A stretch of 64,000 bases of DNA. Origin: JAEVLT01 sp044598425. Lineage in GTDB: Bacteria > Bacillota > Bacilli > Bacillales > Cytobacillaceae. A program made the translations under genes and the position numbers. The DNA lies in the NCBI GenBank assembly GCA_044598425.1, contig CP172536.1, positions 2,728,001 to 2,792,000 on the forward strand. The letters run 5' to 3'. Under the pieces are notes generated by a model. That model was not told where the DNA came from, did no database searches, and saw only the letters and a list, made by a program, of their open reading frames with translations. Below are positions 51,864 through 60,628 of this stretch, one piece after another. How positions within the stretch are numbered: position 1 is the stretch's first letter; every line of letters starts with the position of its first letter.

Positions 51864-52227
51864 TCTTCCATCCCCATTCCTCTCAGTTTTTAAGCATTTT
51901 ATTCACATGGACCAAGTTACATGTCTTTTATAACGTGACTACCTGTTAAATTAAGCCCCCCTATTCAAATGACACAAGCGTGCACAATTTTCTGACAAAC
52001 CGTTAATTTTCGTTATTTTCATATATTAACTTAATTTAAAGGATTATTCAATCACTTTTTCGCCATTATACGAACATTTTTGCAGTAAAATTATTTTTTC
52101 ATTCGATTTTATTCCTCAAAAAAGAACCTAAGTTTATCAGGCTTAGATCCAAAACTCCTCAGATTATTGTTTTCTCCTGAGTTCGCAAATACCAAAATAC
52201 GGTATGTTGTACAAGAGGAGGGAAGAA
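51864..52227. other. intergenic, no gene seen
   Basis: About 360 AT-rich bases between a leftward transporter gene and a rightward small gene. Two small inverted repeats (CTAAG/CTTAG near 52128-52146 and CTCAG/CTGAG at about 52157-52181) are visible; their role is unknown. Confidence 0.4.
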
Positions 52228-52467
52228 ATGTTAAACCAATTCATACCGTTTCCGCTAACCCTATTCGTTTTAGTGGGATTAAATTATCTTATTACGATTT
52301 TCACCAAGGTAAAATTTATTGACTACGCCTTCATTGTTGGTTTGCTTGTTGCGTTTATTATTTGGTTTTTTTCCCATAAAAAATTTCATCCATTTCGGGT
52401 TTTAGCCGTTCGGTTTTCCTCCATTTTGCCCTTTAAAAATGGATTACATTCCTGGGACGGCAATTAA
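52228..52467 (+). CDS. small membrane protein
   Basis: 79 residues with two predicted membrane helices (FPLTLFVLVGLNYLITIF and YAFIVGLLVAFIIWFF) and a basic C-terminal region. Unknown family. AGAGGAGGGAAGAA before the ATG is a very strong ribosome site, which is the main reason to accept it. Its 3' end overlaps the end of yknW by 24 bases on the other strand. Confidence 0.6.
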   Translation: MLNQFIPFPLTLFVLVGLNYLITIFTKVKFIDYAFIVGLLVAFIIWFFSHKKFHPFRVLAVRFSSILPFKNGLHSWDGN

Positions 52468-53118
52468 CCCGCTCAAAGAACTGAACCCTATGCTAATCAA
52501 GAAAACAACTACTACAACAAGAATAGCCTTATTTTTGCTTAATCCTGCAACAATCTGAAAACCAAGCGCCAATACAACATAATACCAAATTGTAAAAATA
52601 TCGAAATTTTTCAAAATCGCACTTAGCATTTTATTGTTCCCTGCCAGCGGCGCCAGACTCGTATAAATCGGCTCATATCCGCCAACTGCAAGGGCAATCA
52701 ACCCGTTGATCAAAAGGCCGAGCGAAGAAATGACACTCGTAAAAACAACAAGCGTGAAAAGCTTTTTATACGTTGTATCATTCCCTAAAATAACCATAAA
52801 CAGCTTATAAAAACCGGCTGCGATCAAGAATACAATCGCTCCCCCAAATACGGAGCCGACGGCCCCCATTCCGACTGTCAGACCAACAGGCATCTTAAAC
52901 CCGCTCGTTGCTGCGGCATCCTTTAAAATCGGATTGCCTAAACTCACGTATGAAACAAGTACCCCAGTTACCGCCATAATCAGCAGCATGATGATCAGCG
53001 GAATCGCGACCGGTGTTTTTGCTTTCATCCGTTCAAACTGAACGCTTGGAGAAGTAATCATCCCCAGCAATGACGGTTTCTTCAGATTTTCCTCTTCGAT
53101 TACCGTTTTCGTTTCCAT
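52444..53118 (-). CDS. yknW: Yip1-family membrane protein YknW
   Basis: 224 residues, about five helices, Yip1 (PF04893-type) domain. In B. subtilis YknW assists assembly of the YknXYZ transporter that protects from the SDP toxin. Here it is the last gene of the cluster, after yknZ (65-base gap), rather than first. GAGAGG before ATG. Confidence 0.85.
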   Translation of the reverse strand: METKTVIEEENLKKPSLLGMITSPSVQFERMKAKTPVAIPLIIMLLIMAVTGVLVSYVSLGNPILKDAAATSGFKMPVGLTVGMGAVGSVFGGAIVFLIAAGFYKLFMVILGNDTTYKKLFTLVVFTSVISSLGLLINGLIALAVGGYEPIYTSLAPLAGNNKMLSAILKNFDIFTIWYYVVLALGFQIVAGLSKNKAILVVVVVFLISIGFSSLSGLIAVPGM

Positions 53119-53182
53119 TTACCTCTCACTCCCATTAATAGAATTCGACCCATTAACTTTGATAAATAGTGCCTCGCTTTTC

Positions 53183-54382
53183 TTACTCGTATCTTAACGC
53201 ATCGATTGGATCAAGCTTCGCAGCTTTATTCGCCGGCATTAAACCAAAAATAATCCCAAGTGTCATCGAGAACAAGACGCCGCCGACAACAACTTGCCAC
53301 GAAACAAGCGGCGGCCATTTTGCAAAACTAGAAACAAGATACGCGCCGCCAACCCCCATGCCGATTCCGACAATTCCGCCTAATAATGTGAGCATCATTG
53401 CTTCAATCAAAAACTGCAGCAGGATTTTTCCTCTTGTCGCACCGAGCGCTTTGCGAATCCCAATTTCTCTTGTCCGCTCTGTAACCGAAACAAGCATAAT
53501 ATTCATGACACCAATTCCGCCAACAAGCAAGGAAATGCTCGCAATCCCGCCAATGATCATTGTCATAATGTTTGTAACTTGCGAAATACTTTTTTGAATT
53601 TCTTCCAGATTAAATACTTCATATTTTCCTTTTAAATCAGCTGACTTCGTATCATTGAGAAGGTTGACCGCTTTTTGGCCGGCGGCTTCCAGCTTACTGA
53701 CGTCCTTCGCCTGCAATGTAACAGACTGAACTTCATCTGACCCAAACAAGACAGGCCAAAGCGACAGCGGCATGAACAGTTCCGGAATCCCTAAGTCAAA
53801 AAGGCCATTTTGGGCTTTATAAACGCCGATGATTTGAAACGGCTGTCCCTTCAACTCAATGATTTGCCCGACTGCACTTTTGTCTTTGAAAAAATCTTTT
53901 GCCGCTTTTTCATTAACCATAATGAAATTATTCGCCTGTGAAAAATCGGCCTTGGTTAACTTTCTCCCTGCAACCATTTTTATGGAATTTACCGAAAAAT
54001 ATTCGTCCGTAATTCCGTAAATTTGCGTTCCAATGTTTTTTTCATTAATCGCTAACGTTTCCATTGTATTATTGGTTGTGATCACATGGGCGATCTCGGG
54101 AATATTTTTTAGTTGCAGCAGATTTTCCTGTGTAAACGTCGGTGGCTGGTCGAAAGGCATTGCAAATGGATCCTCGGTATCCGATTTAAAATTAATTTGA
54201 AGTGTATTATTTCCGGCTCCGGCAAATTGCGATTTCAGCGCGGCTTCTCCTCCTTTTCCGATCGCAACAACCGTAATGATCGAGCCGACCCCGATTATGA
54301 TTCCAAGCATTGTCAAGATCGAGCGCAGTTTATGAGCAAGAATGGAAGAAAACGCAATTTTAATGCTGTCCAGCAAACTCAC
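53183..54382 (-). CDS. yknZ: MacB-type ABC permease YknZ
   Basis: A 399-residue MacB/FtsX-family permease: helix 1 near residue 20 (TMLGIIIGVGSIITVVAIG), an extracellular domain, and three C-terminal helices beginning SISLLVGGIGVMNIMLVSVTERTREIGIRKALGA (from about 270). Acts with YknY and YknX. The GTG at 54382 follows GAGGGG and overlaps yknY by 23 bases, implying coupling. Confidence 0.92.
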   Translation of the reverse strand: MSLLDSIKIAFSSILAHKLRSILTMLGIIIGVGSIITVVAIGKGGEAALKSQFAGAGNNTLQINFKSDTEDPFAMPFDQPPTFTQENLLQLKNIPEIAHVITTNNTMETLAINEKNIGTQIYGITDEYFSVNSIKMVAGRKLTKADFSQANNFIMVNEKAAKDFFKDKSAVGQIIELKGQPFQIIGVYKAQNGLFDLGIPELFMPLSLWPVLFGSDEVQSVTLQAKDVSKLEAAGQKAVNLLNDTKSADLKGKYEVFNLEEIQKSISQVTNIMTMIIGGIASISLLVGGIGVMNIMLVSVTERTREIGIRKALGATRGKILLQFLIEAMMLTLLGGIVGIGMGVGGAYLVSSFAKWPPLVSWQVVVGGVLFSMTLGIIFGLMPANKAAKLDPIDALRYE

Positions 54383-55061
54383 TTCTATCCCCTCGCTCAT
54401 CCTGCAAAATTTGACCATCCCTTAAGGAAATCCTCCGCTTGCTATAGGCTGCAACTTCATCTTCGTGCGTAACCATAATAATCGTTGTTCCTTCATTGTT
54501 CAATTGAGTAAAAATCCCCATTACCTGCTCTCCGGACTTCGTGTCAAGCGCCCCTGTTGGTTCATCGGCTAAAATAAAGACCGGATTGTTGGCAATGGCA
54601 CGCGCGATGGCAACGCGCTGCTTTTGACCGCCGGAAAGCTGGTTTGGCAGATGGTCAACACGCTCAGACAATCCGACCTTCTCCAAAGCTTCCAATGCCC
54701 GTTCATGCCTCTCTTTGCGATTGACTCCCGCGTAAATCAGGGGGAGTTCGACATTGGCTGTTGCCGTCAGCCGGGGCAAGAGGTGGAATTGCTGGAATAC
54801 AAAGCCGATCGACTGATTGCGGATCAGGGCAAGCTTTGCCTCGTCCGCCTGCAATACATTGATATCATCCAATATGTATTCCCCTTCAGTCGGACGGTCA
54901 AGGCAGCCGATAATATTCATAAGCGTCGACTTTCCTGAACCGGACGGTCCCATGATGGAAACAAATTCCCCGTCTTCAATCTCAATGTTTATATCGTGCA
55001 GGACCGGCACTTCAAGTGTCCCTTGTTTGTACGTTTTAAAAATATGCTGTAAACGAATCAT
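54360..55061 (-). CDS. yknY: ABC transporter ATPase YknY
   Basis: 233 residues, MacB/LolD-type ATPase. Walker A GPSGSGKST (38-46), signature LSGGQKQR (142-149), Walker B ILADEPTGALD (about 168), and Q-loop FVFQQFHLLPRL. Its ATG overlaps the yknX stop in ATGA, so translation is coupled. Confidence 0.95.
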   Translation of the reverse strand: MIRLQHIFKTYKQGTLEVPVLHDINIEIEDGEFVSIMGPSGSGKSTLMNIIGCLDRPTEGEYILDDINVLQADEAKLALIRNQSIGFVFQQFHLLPRLTATANVELPLIYAGVNRKERHERALEALEKVGLSERVDHLPNQLSGGQKQRVAIARAIANNPVFILADEPTGALDTKSGEQVMGIFTQLNNEGTTIIMVTHEDEVAAYSKRRISLRDGQILQDERGDRSEFAGQH

Positions 55062-56239
55062 TTGCCCTTCACATCCATTCCATCACGAAGACTGGATGAT
55101 GGATTTTTTACAATCTTGTCGCCTGCTTTTAAACCTTCGAGCACCTCGGTCCATTCGCCATCGCCCATTCCCATTGTGATGGTTTGCTTATGAAGTTTGT
55201 TCTTTTTTACAACAAACACATACGGGGAATCTCCTTTTTCAATAATGCTGCTGCGCGGGATAGCAAGCAATTTTTTCGATGTAAGCTTTACTTGAACGGA
55301 TACATGATAACCTGGAGCTAATCCATCTTGTGAATCCAGCGATGCTGTGAAATGGTAATAGGAAATATTTTGGGCTGCCTGACCAATGGCTGCTGCGCCC
55401 TGTCCCGCCTGGTCTGTCGTTGGATATTGACTGACTTCGGTTATTTTTCCATTCCATTTTTTATCTTGGATCGCTTTTGCTGTAATCGTAATGGGCTGGT
55501 TCGGCTGAATTTGCGCTTTTTGCAGTTCTGATAGAGTCCCTTCCACTTTGAAAGGATCCTTTGAAGCAATTTGAATCAGTGGCGCTGCTTGAGCGGCAGC
55601 CGCCTGTGGAGTGCTTTGGCCTGCTTCCTTATTCACTTTTTGTAAAATTCCATCGGTTCCACTGTAGACAGTTAAGTCGTTTTGTTTCCGCTGCAGATCC
55701 TCGGCTTGCAGTTTGAGCTTTTCGATTTCCAACTCTGTTGTTTTTTGTTGCAATTCCAGATCCTGTAGCTGCGACTCAAGCGGGTCTGTAACCTCTTTGG
55801 CCGCACCGGCATCCTTTGCCTTTTGAATTTGATTCTTTAAAGAGGAGATTTTGGTAGTTCCCTGGTCATAGCGCATCGTTGCACTTTGCCTATCAAGCGC
55901 AAGCTGTTTGATTTGACTCGAAAGCTCAGTGTTTTCATAGGCAAATAGCTTCTGACCCTTTTTTACTTCCTGCCCTTCATTTACAAAAAACTCTTTCACT
56001 TTCCCTAGCGTCGGATCGGCATAAATCGTTTCTTGTTTCCCAGGTACGACCTGCCCCGATATTAGCTTTGTGGAGCTTAACTCTTTTTCTGCTACGCTCG
56101 TAAACTTTAAATCAGCGGCACTGCCACTCTGCTTTCTTTGCAAAAGAAACACGTTCAGCGCGACCACCAGAATGAGTAAAAAGATGACCCCGGCAACCAT
56201 CACTTGCTTTTTTTTCGACTTTCCTTTGGCAACCTCCAT
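55058..56239 (-). CDS. yknX: membrane fusion protein YknX
   Basis: A 393-residue HlyD/MacA-type adaptor. One N-terminal membrane helix (about 12-30), an alpha-helical hairpin with heptads (about 100-190) and beta-barrel/lipoyl halves (GQEVKKGQKLFAYEN and GTDGILQKVNKEAGQ). First gene of yknXYZW. In B. subtilis the complex protects against the SdpC toxin; no sdp genes are in the window, so the role here is open. Confidence 0.9.
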   Translation of the reverse strand: MEVAKGKSKKKQVMVAGVIFLLILVVALNVFLLQRKQSGSAADLKFTSVAEKELSSTKLISGQVVPGKQETIYADPTLGKVKEFFVNEGQEVKKGQKLFAYENTELSSQIKQLALDRQSATMRYDQGTTKISSLKNQIQKAKDAGAAKEVTDPLESQLQDLELQQKTTELEIEKLKLQAEDLQRKQNDLTVYSGTDGILQKVNKEAGQSTPQAAAAQAAPLIQIASKDPFKVEGTLSELQKAQIQPNQPITITAKAIQDKKWNGKITEVSQYPTTDQAGQGAAAIGQAAQNISYYHFTASLDSQDGLAPGYHVSVQVKLTSKKLLAIPRSSIIEKGDSPYVFVVKKNKLHKQTITMGMGDGEWTEVLEGLKAGDKIVKNPSSSLRDGMDVKGK

Positions 56240-56394
56240 TGTAAAAACACCTCGTCTGTATTCCATTCTTTAACAATACATTAAGTATACTAATACGCTA
56301 TGATAATCACAATTAAATTAATGTAAAAATTGTAAAAAAAGAAGTTTATTTGTATTTTTAACATAATCATTGTAATTAGTTTTTTTATTTGGCA

Positions 56395-56422
56395 TTGACA
56401 TCCTATTAAAAAATGATATAGT
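56395..56422 (+). promoter_or_regulatory. sigma-A promoter of the amino acid permease
   Basis: TTGACA (56395-56400), 16-base spacer, TATAGT (56417-56422). Confidence 0.65.
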
Positions 56423-56438
56423 TAGATGGTTACTTTAA

Positions 56439-56458
56439 CGCATAAAAGCGTTTATGCG
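56439..56458 (+). promoter_or_regulatory. palindrome in the permease leader
   Basis: CGCATAAA-AGC-GTTTATGCG is a near-perfect inverted repeat about 17 bases downstream of the -10. It could be a repressor site or 5' hairpin. It has the AAGCGTT core of a cre but not the TG/CA ends. Confidence 0.45.
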
Positions 56459-56497
56459 AAAAATCATTTAAAGGAACTCAAGAAAGGTTTTGACATC

Positions 56498-57838
56498 ATG
56501 GAGAAAAATCATCAAGAGTTAAAACGCGGCTTGTTGCCAAGACATGTCCAGTTTATTGCCTTGGCCGGAATGATTGGAACCGGAATTTTCAAAGGAAGTG
56601 CCGATACCCTTCACCTTGCAGGGCCAAGTGTCGTGTTTGCCTATTTAATCGGCGGATTGCTGCTGTTTATCGTTATGACCGCTTTAGGAGAAATGGCAAT
56701 TGCCTTTCCGAATTTAAACGTACAGCATCTTATCAAAAAGGCCTTCGGCTACCAGCTTTCATTCATTGTCGGCTGGCTCTACTGGGTGAATTGGGTGCTT
56801 GTCACAGTGGTAGAGTTATTAGCTGCCGGAAGTTTTCTTAAATTTTGGTTTCCAGCAGCACCATTGTGGCTTTTAAGTTTCATTTGTTCTGCTCTCATTA
56901 TCGCGATCAATTTATTTCAAGTAAAATACTACGGGGAACTTGAATTTTGGTTTGCCGGGGTGAAAATTATTGCTTTAATTGCCTTTATTGTTTTAGGATT
57001 CCTTCTTCTGGCCGGAGTAATTCCGAGCCCGATCAATAACCCGCTTTCCAATTACACAGATTATGGCGGCTTTTTCCCGAATGGATTAAAAGGAACAGTC
57101 AGCGCATTTTTGATTGTGATGTTTTCCTATGGCGGTGCTGAGCTGATCGGTGTTGCCGTAACGGAAACAAAAGACGCGGAACGTGTGCTTCCCCAGGTGA
57201 TTAAAAGTACAATTGGCCGCGTAATCATTTTTTATGTTTTCCCAATATTAATCATTTGCGGACTCGTTCCTTGGAAACTGGTGTCAGGGGTCGATAGTCC
57301 ATTCGTGCAAGTTTTCAGTTTAGCGGGCTTGCCGGGTGCGGCACACGTAATGAATTTTGTGCTGTTAACCGCCGTCCTGTCAGCTGCCAATTCCGGCATA
57401 TACGCTACATCGCGCACGCTTTTTTCGATGGCCCAAAGTGGTGAAGCGCCAAAAAGGCTTTTGCAAACATCGAAGAAAGGAATTCCACTGCAAGGGATTT
57501 TCATCACGGCGACGGCGATTTTGATCGGCATTTTTTTCGCCTATTTAACGCCAGATCGCGTCATTGGCTACTTAATGTCGATTCCGGGATTCACCGTCAT
57601 GCTTATATGGATCAGCATATGCTTTGCACAATTAAAGCTGCGCCCCCAGTATAGCCGCCAACCGGGTTTTCGGTTAAAGGGATTTCCCTTTACGACGATA
57701 TTGGCGATTGTTTCCTTATTGACCATTTTTGTTTCGTTTCTTTTTAACAGTCAAAACGGCATCGGTTCCGTTGTCTCTATTCTCACTGTCTTTATCATCA
57801 CCGTCCTTTCCTTTGTTGGAAAAAAACGCAGCACGTAA
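56498..57838 (+). CDS. APC-family amino acid permease
   Basis: 446 residues, about 12 helices. The N-terminal motif (RHVQFIALAGMIGTGIFKGSADTLHLAGP) identifies the amino acid transporter family (AAT/APC). Substrate not deducible. The ATG at 56498 follows AGAAAGG by ten bases; a longer frame to 56426 would start almost at the promoter. Own sigma-A promoter and terminator. Confidence 0.87.
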   Translation: MEKNHQELKRGLLPRHVQFIALAGMIGTGIFKGSADTLHLAGPSVVFAYLIGGLLLFIVMTALGEMAIAFPNLNVQHLIKKAFGYQLSFIVGWLYWVNWVLVTVVELLAAGSFLKFWFPAAPLWLLSFICSALIIAINLFQVKYYGELEFWFAGVKIIALIAFIVLGFLLLAGVIPSPINNPLSNYTDYGGFFPNGLKGTVSAFLIVMFSYGGAELIGVAVTETKDAERVLPQVIKSTIGRVIIFYVFPILIICGLVPWKLVSGVDSPFVQVFSLAGLPGAAHVMNFVLLTAVLSAANSGIYATSRTLFSMAQSGEAPKRLLQTSKKGIPLQGIFITATAILIGIFFAYLTPDRVIGYLMSIPGFTVMLIWISICFAQLKLRPQYSRQPGFRLKGFPFTTILAIVSLLTIFVSFLFNSQNGIGSVVSILTVFIITVLSFVGKKRST

Positions 57839-57866
57839 AAAGCCAGCAAACTCGCTGGCTTTTTCG
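57835..57866. terminator. bidirectional terminator between permease and yugP
   Basis: AAAAAGCCAGC, six-base loop, GCTGGCTTTTT between convergent genes. Confidence 0.9.
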
Positions 57867-57869
57867 TTA

Positions 57870-58559
57870 TTATTCTTCCTCCCTGCTTCCTTGAAAAAAG
57901 ATCATCACAAACTTGAGCAATTCAAACAGGGATATGAGGGCTGCGGCAACATAAGTAAGTGCTGCGGCATTCAGCACTTTTTTCACGCCCCGTTCTTCCT
58001 CCTGATACAACAGTCCTTCAGAGAGCATCAATTTTCTTGCCCTTGAGCTTGCATTAAATTCAACGGGCAATGTAATCAGCTGAAAAGCAACCGCAGCGGA
58101 AAAGAGCAGGATTCCCACTCCAATCAACGATAATTGCTGCAGCAGCATTCCGCCTAAAAATAGGAATGGCGCCGCGCCTGAAGCAATATTGGCTACAGGA
58201 AATAATCGATGGCGCAGCACTAATGCTTTGTAAGACTGTTTATCTTGAATCGCGTGGCCAATCTCGTGGGCAGCAACGGAAATCGAAGCAATCGACCGCC
58301 CGTAATAAACCGCTTCGGAAAGACGTACGACTTTCTGAATAGGATCATAATGGTCTGACAGTGTTCCACTTACAACTTCAATCGGAATGTGTCCAAGTCC
58401 GTTTTGGTCGAGAATGCGGCGGGCTACTTCACCACCCGATCGGCCCGTTCTTGTCGGCACATTTGACCACTTTGTAAAAGTTCCTTTGACCCGAAATTGC
58501 GCCCAGATGGACACTCCTAATGCAATAAAGATCAAAATATCCATTGGATGAAAAAACAT
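57870..58559 (-). CDS. yugP: zinc metallopeptidase YugP
   Basis: A 229-residue membrane protein of the YugP family (neutral zinc metallopeptidase). The zinc motif AAHEIGHA has H98/H102 and Glu 99, and hydrophobic segments flank both ends. A cell-envelope protease role is likely but unproven. AGGAGG eight bases before the ATG. Confidence 0.88.
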   Translation of the reverse strand: MFFHPMDILIFIALGVSIWAQFRVKGTFTKWSNVPTRTGRSGGEVARRILDQNGLGHIPIEVVSGTLSDHYDPIQKVVRLSEAVYYGRSIASISVAAHEIGHAIQDKQSYKALVLRHRLFPVANIASGAAPFLFLGGMLLQQLSLIGVGILLFSAAVAFQLITLPVEFNASSRARKLMLSEGLLYQEEERGVKKVLNAAALTYVAAALISLFELLKFVMIFFQGSREEE

Positions 58560-58678
58560 TTTTACTTCCTCCTGTTCATTTTTCTAGAAAATTATGAACC
58601 TCTGCCTGTTCATGAGCAATTCTCGTTTTTCTATTTGCGAAACCATTAATTCCGGCAATTTTAAACTCTCACACTCTG

Positions 58679-59464
58679 CTACGAGACTGCATTTTCTTTT
58701 TTTGCTTGCTCCGGCTTTTCCTTTGAAAAGAACCAGCCGATTACTGCAATTCCAACGAGGACGACATAGAAGATCGCCTTCCATTGTGGTGAATGAGCGA
58801 AATCTTCACTAAGTATTGCTATAGCGGGATGTGAAAGGGTATAGACAGCTAATTTCACACCTACCCAGCCAACAATCATATAGGCAGCAACTTCAAGTCC
58901 TGGCTTTCTTTCCAAAAGCTGAACAAAAAGATTAGCCGCAAAACGCATCAGCACCAGCCCGATAAATCCCCCGGCAAAGATGACTAAAAATTTACCTCCA
59001 TCTAAGCCACCGATCGTCGGGAGCGGTGTTTCAGGGAGGACAACAGCCATCGCGACAGCCGCTAAAATCGAATCAACTGCAAAGGCAATATCAGCAATTT
59101 CGACCTTCAAAACCGTCATCCAAAAACCGCTTTTCTTGCCTTCTTTCCTTTCTCCCTCTTTTTCCTCAGAATTCCGTTTAATCAATTTTCGGAAAATATG
59201 ATTTACCGCTAAAAATAACAAATAAATCGCCCCAATTGCTTGCACCTGCCAGACGTCTACAAGGAACGAAATCGCAAACAAGGAAGCAAAGCGAATGGCG
59301 AAGGCACCGGCCAACCCATAAAATAACGCTTTTTTCCGCTTTTCTTCAGGCAAATGTTTCACCATAATCGCCAGAACAAGTGCATTATCTGCTGCTAATA
59401 ACCCTTCTAATGCAATTAGAACCAATAACACCCATCCATACTCAAGTAATAATGAAGCTTCCAT
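58679..59464 (-). CDS. TerC-family membrane protein (probable Mn2+ exporter)
   Basis: 261 residues with about seven helices. TerC signatures: EGLLAADNALVLA (about 19-31) and FAVDSILAAVA (about 125-135), acid residues that bind metal. A yybP-ykoY manganese riboswitch precedes it, so the likely role is Mn2+ export, like B. subtilis YceF/YkoY. The ATG at 59464 has GAGGAGG six bases upstream. Confidence 0.9.
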   Translation of the reverse strand: MEASLLLEYGWVLLVLIALEGLLAADNALVLAIMVKHLPEEKRKKALFYGLAGAFAIRFASLFAISFLVDVWQVQAIGAIYLLFLAVNHIFRKLIKRNSEEKEGERKEGKKSGFWMTVLKVEIADIAFAVDSILAAVAMAVVLPETPLPTIGGLDGGKFLVIFAGGFIGLVLMRFAANLFVQLLERKPGLEVAAYMIVGWVGVKLAVYTLSHPAIAILSEDFAHSPQWKAIFYVVLVGIAVIGWFFSKEKPEQAKKENAVS

Positions 59465-59517
59465 CGACATCCTCCTCAGGAAAAAATTTTTCTAAAATAT
59501 CTCCTTCTTTGTTGAAA

Positions 59518-59590
59518 GAAAAAGGCCTTTACCGCTTGCGGTAAAGGCCCAAAAAATATAAAAGACCTTTACCGTTACAGTAAAGGTCTT
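59518..59590 (-). terminator. two similar hairpins in the TerC leader
   Basis: Hairpin 1 (59523-59549): GGCCTTTACCG/CGGTAAAGGCC followed leftwards by TTTTTC, an intrinsic terminator. Hairpin 2 (59561-59590): AGACCTTTAC/GTAAAGGTCT followed by TTTTATATTTTTT. They share the arm sequence CCTTTAC, so they can also cross-pair, giving a switch. Confidence 0.8.
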
Positions 59591-59676
59591 GCTAACAACG
59601 TTCAGGTTGCCAATAAAGCCGGAGAAAATTTTCTCGTAATGACGACTTTATTGTACAGCTACTCCCCTTTAAAAAG
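59577..59676 (-). promoter_or_regulatory. yybP-ykoY manganese riboswitch
   Basis: The leftward strand has the family blocks: TAAAGGGGAGTAGC, then CTCCGGC, then GCAAGACCTTTAC, which would close the P1 stem with TAAAGG. It stands before a TerC gene, the typical partner of this family. Assignment is by remembered motif pattern. Confidence 0.8.
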
Positions 59677-59732
59677 GAAATATTCTATTAACTATAATAT
59701 AATTGCTCCTAGTAAATTTGTCAATAGAAAAA

Positions 59733-60560
59733 TCAATCAGTCATTTTTCTTTTAAACCGAAATTTCCCTAAATAATAGGTGATGATAATAAAGACTGACA
59801 TGATGCCCAAATACGTGCTCAGCACCGAGCCGATATTCTCCCCGCCAGGGCGGTCAAATCCTCGTTTTTCCCCTTGGTTAAAATCACCCGCAGGAGGAGC
59901 GCCAAAGGAATGATTTTTTTCTATTCCCGGCCCCTTTGGAAATGCAGCTTCACTTTGCCTTCCTTCAAACCCGGGCGGCGAACTCTGTGAAAAACTTGTA
60001 AAGGTGCTGGCAGCTCGAGATAGAAATCCAGTTTGATTGATTTGATAGGCACCGAAAAGGAACAGTGTTGCTGCGATCACTTTTAATAAAACTCCCACCC
60101 ATGGCTTTGTATTTTTCACAGCTAGCATCCTGTTCCAAACATTCATCACCCATTTCCAGTGCAATCCTACATGGACACCCACAAGGATCAGCGTTAGAAA
60201 CGAGACAGAAATATGAGTCATTTGGAACCATCGCTCATTGCCAATCGTGATGTTTGGAAACAGAACTCGAGAGATGAAAATGCCGCTGATAATAATAAAA
60301 GTCATCATCATTAACAATAGAAGATTTAAAAGATAGCTGAACCTTGTCTTAGCCGGAAGCTTCCGGTTAAAGATTTTTAAAGTCACATTTTTTACCCAGC
60401 TTGCATTTAGCAATATATGGGTAATAAACGCTACCCCGATCACGACGCCAGCAATTTCATGGAACGTAAGCCCGGCAATCACCCGTTTATTGAACAACAG
60501 AACAAATGTAACGCCCATCAATAGATCTAAAGCAAATTTAAAATAATTAATTTTCCTCAT
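59733..60560 (-). CDS. DUF4405-type cytochrome-like membrane protein
   Basis: 275 residues. Four or five hydrophobic segments in the first 165 residues carry paired histidines (FHEIAG about 34, THILLN about 48, THISVS about 118, GVHVGLHW about 127-134), which fits a haem-b four-helix bundle like the flavinylation-associated cytochrome (DUF4405). Then a Gly/Pro/Phe-rich stretch of about 60 residues (SPPGFEGRQ ... FDRPGGENIG) and a last helix. AGGAGTG before ATG. Redox partner unknown. Confidence 0.7.
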   Translation of the reverse strand: MRKINYFKFALDLLMGVTFVLLFNKRVIAGLTFHEIAGVVIGVAFITHILLNASWVKNVTLKIFNRKLPAKTRFSYLLNLLLLMMMTFIIISGIFISRVLFPNITIGNERWFQMTHISVSFLTLILVGVHVGLHWKWVMNVWNRMLAVKNTKPWVGVLLKVIAATLFLFGAYQINQTGFLSRAASTFTSFSQSSPPGFEGRQSEAAFPKGPGIEKNHSFGAPPAGDFNQGEKRGFDRPGGENIGSVLSTYLGIMSVFIIITYYLGKFRFKRKMTD

Positions 60561-60628
60561 TCTTTCACTCCTATACGATTGATCGCTAAGGAGTAATTTA
60601 CAATGAGTTTCTTAATTTATGCTTAAAA

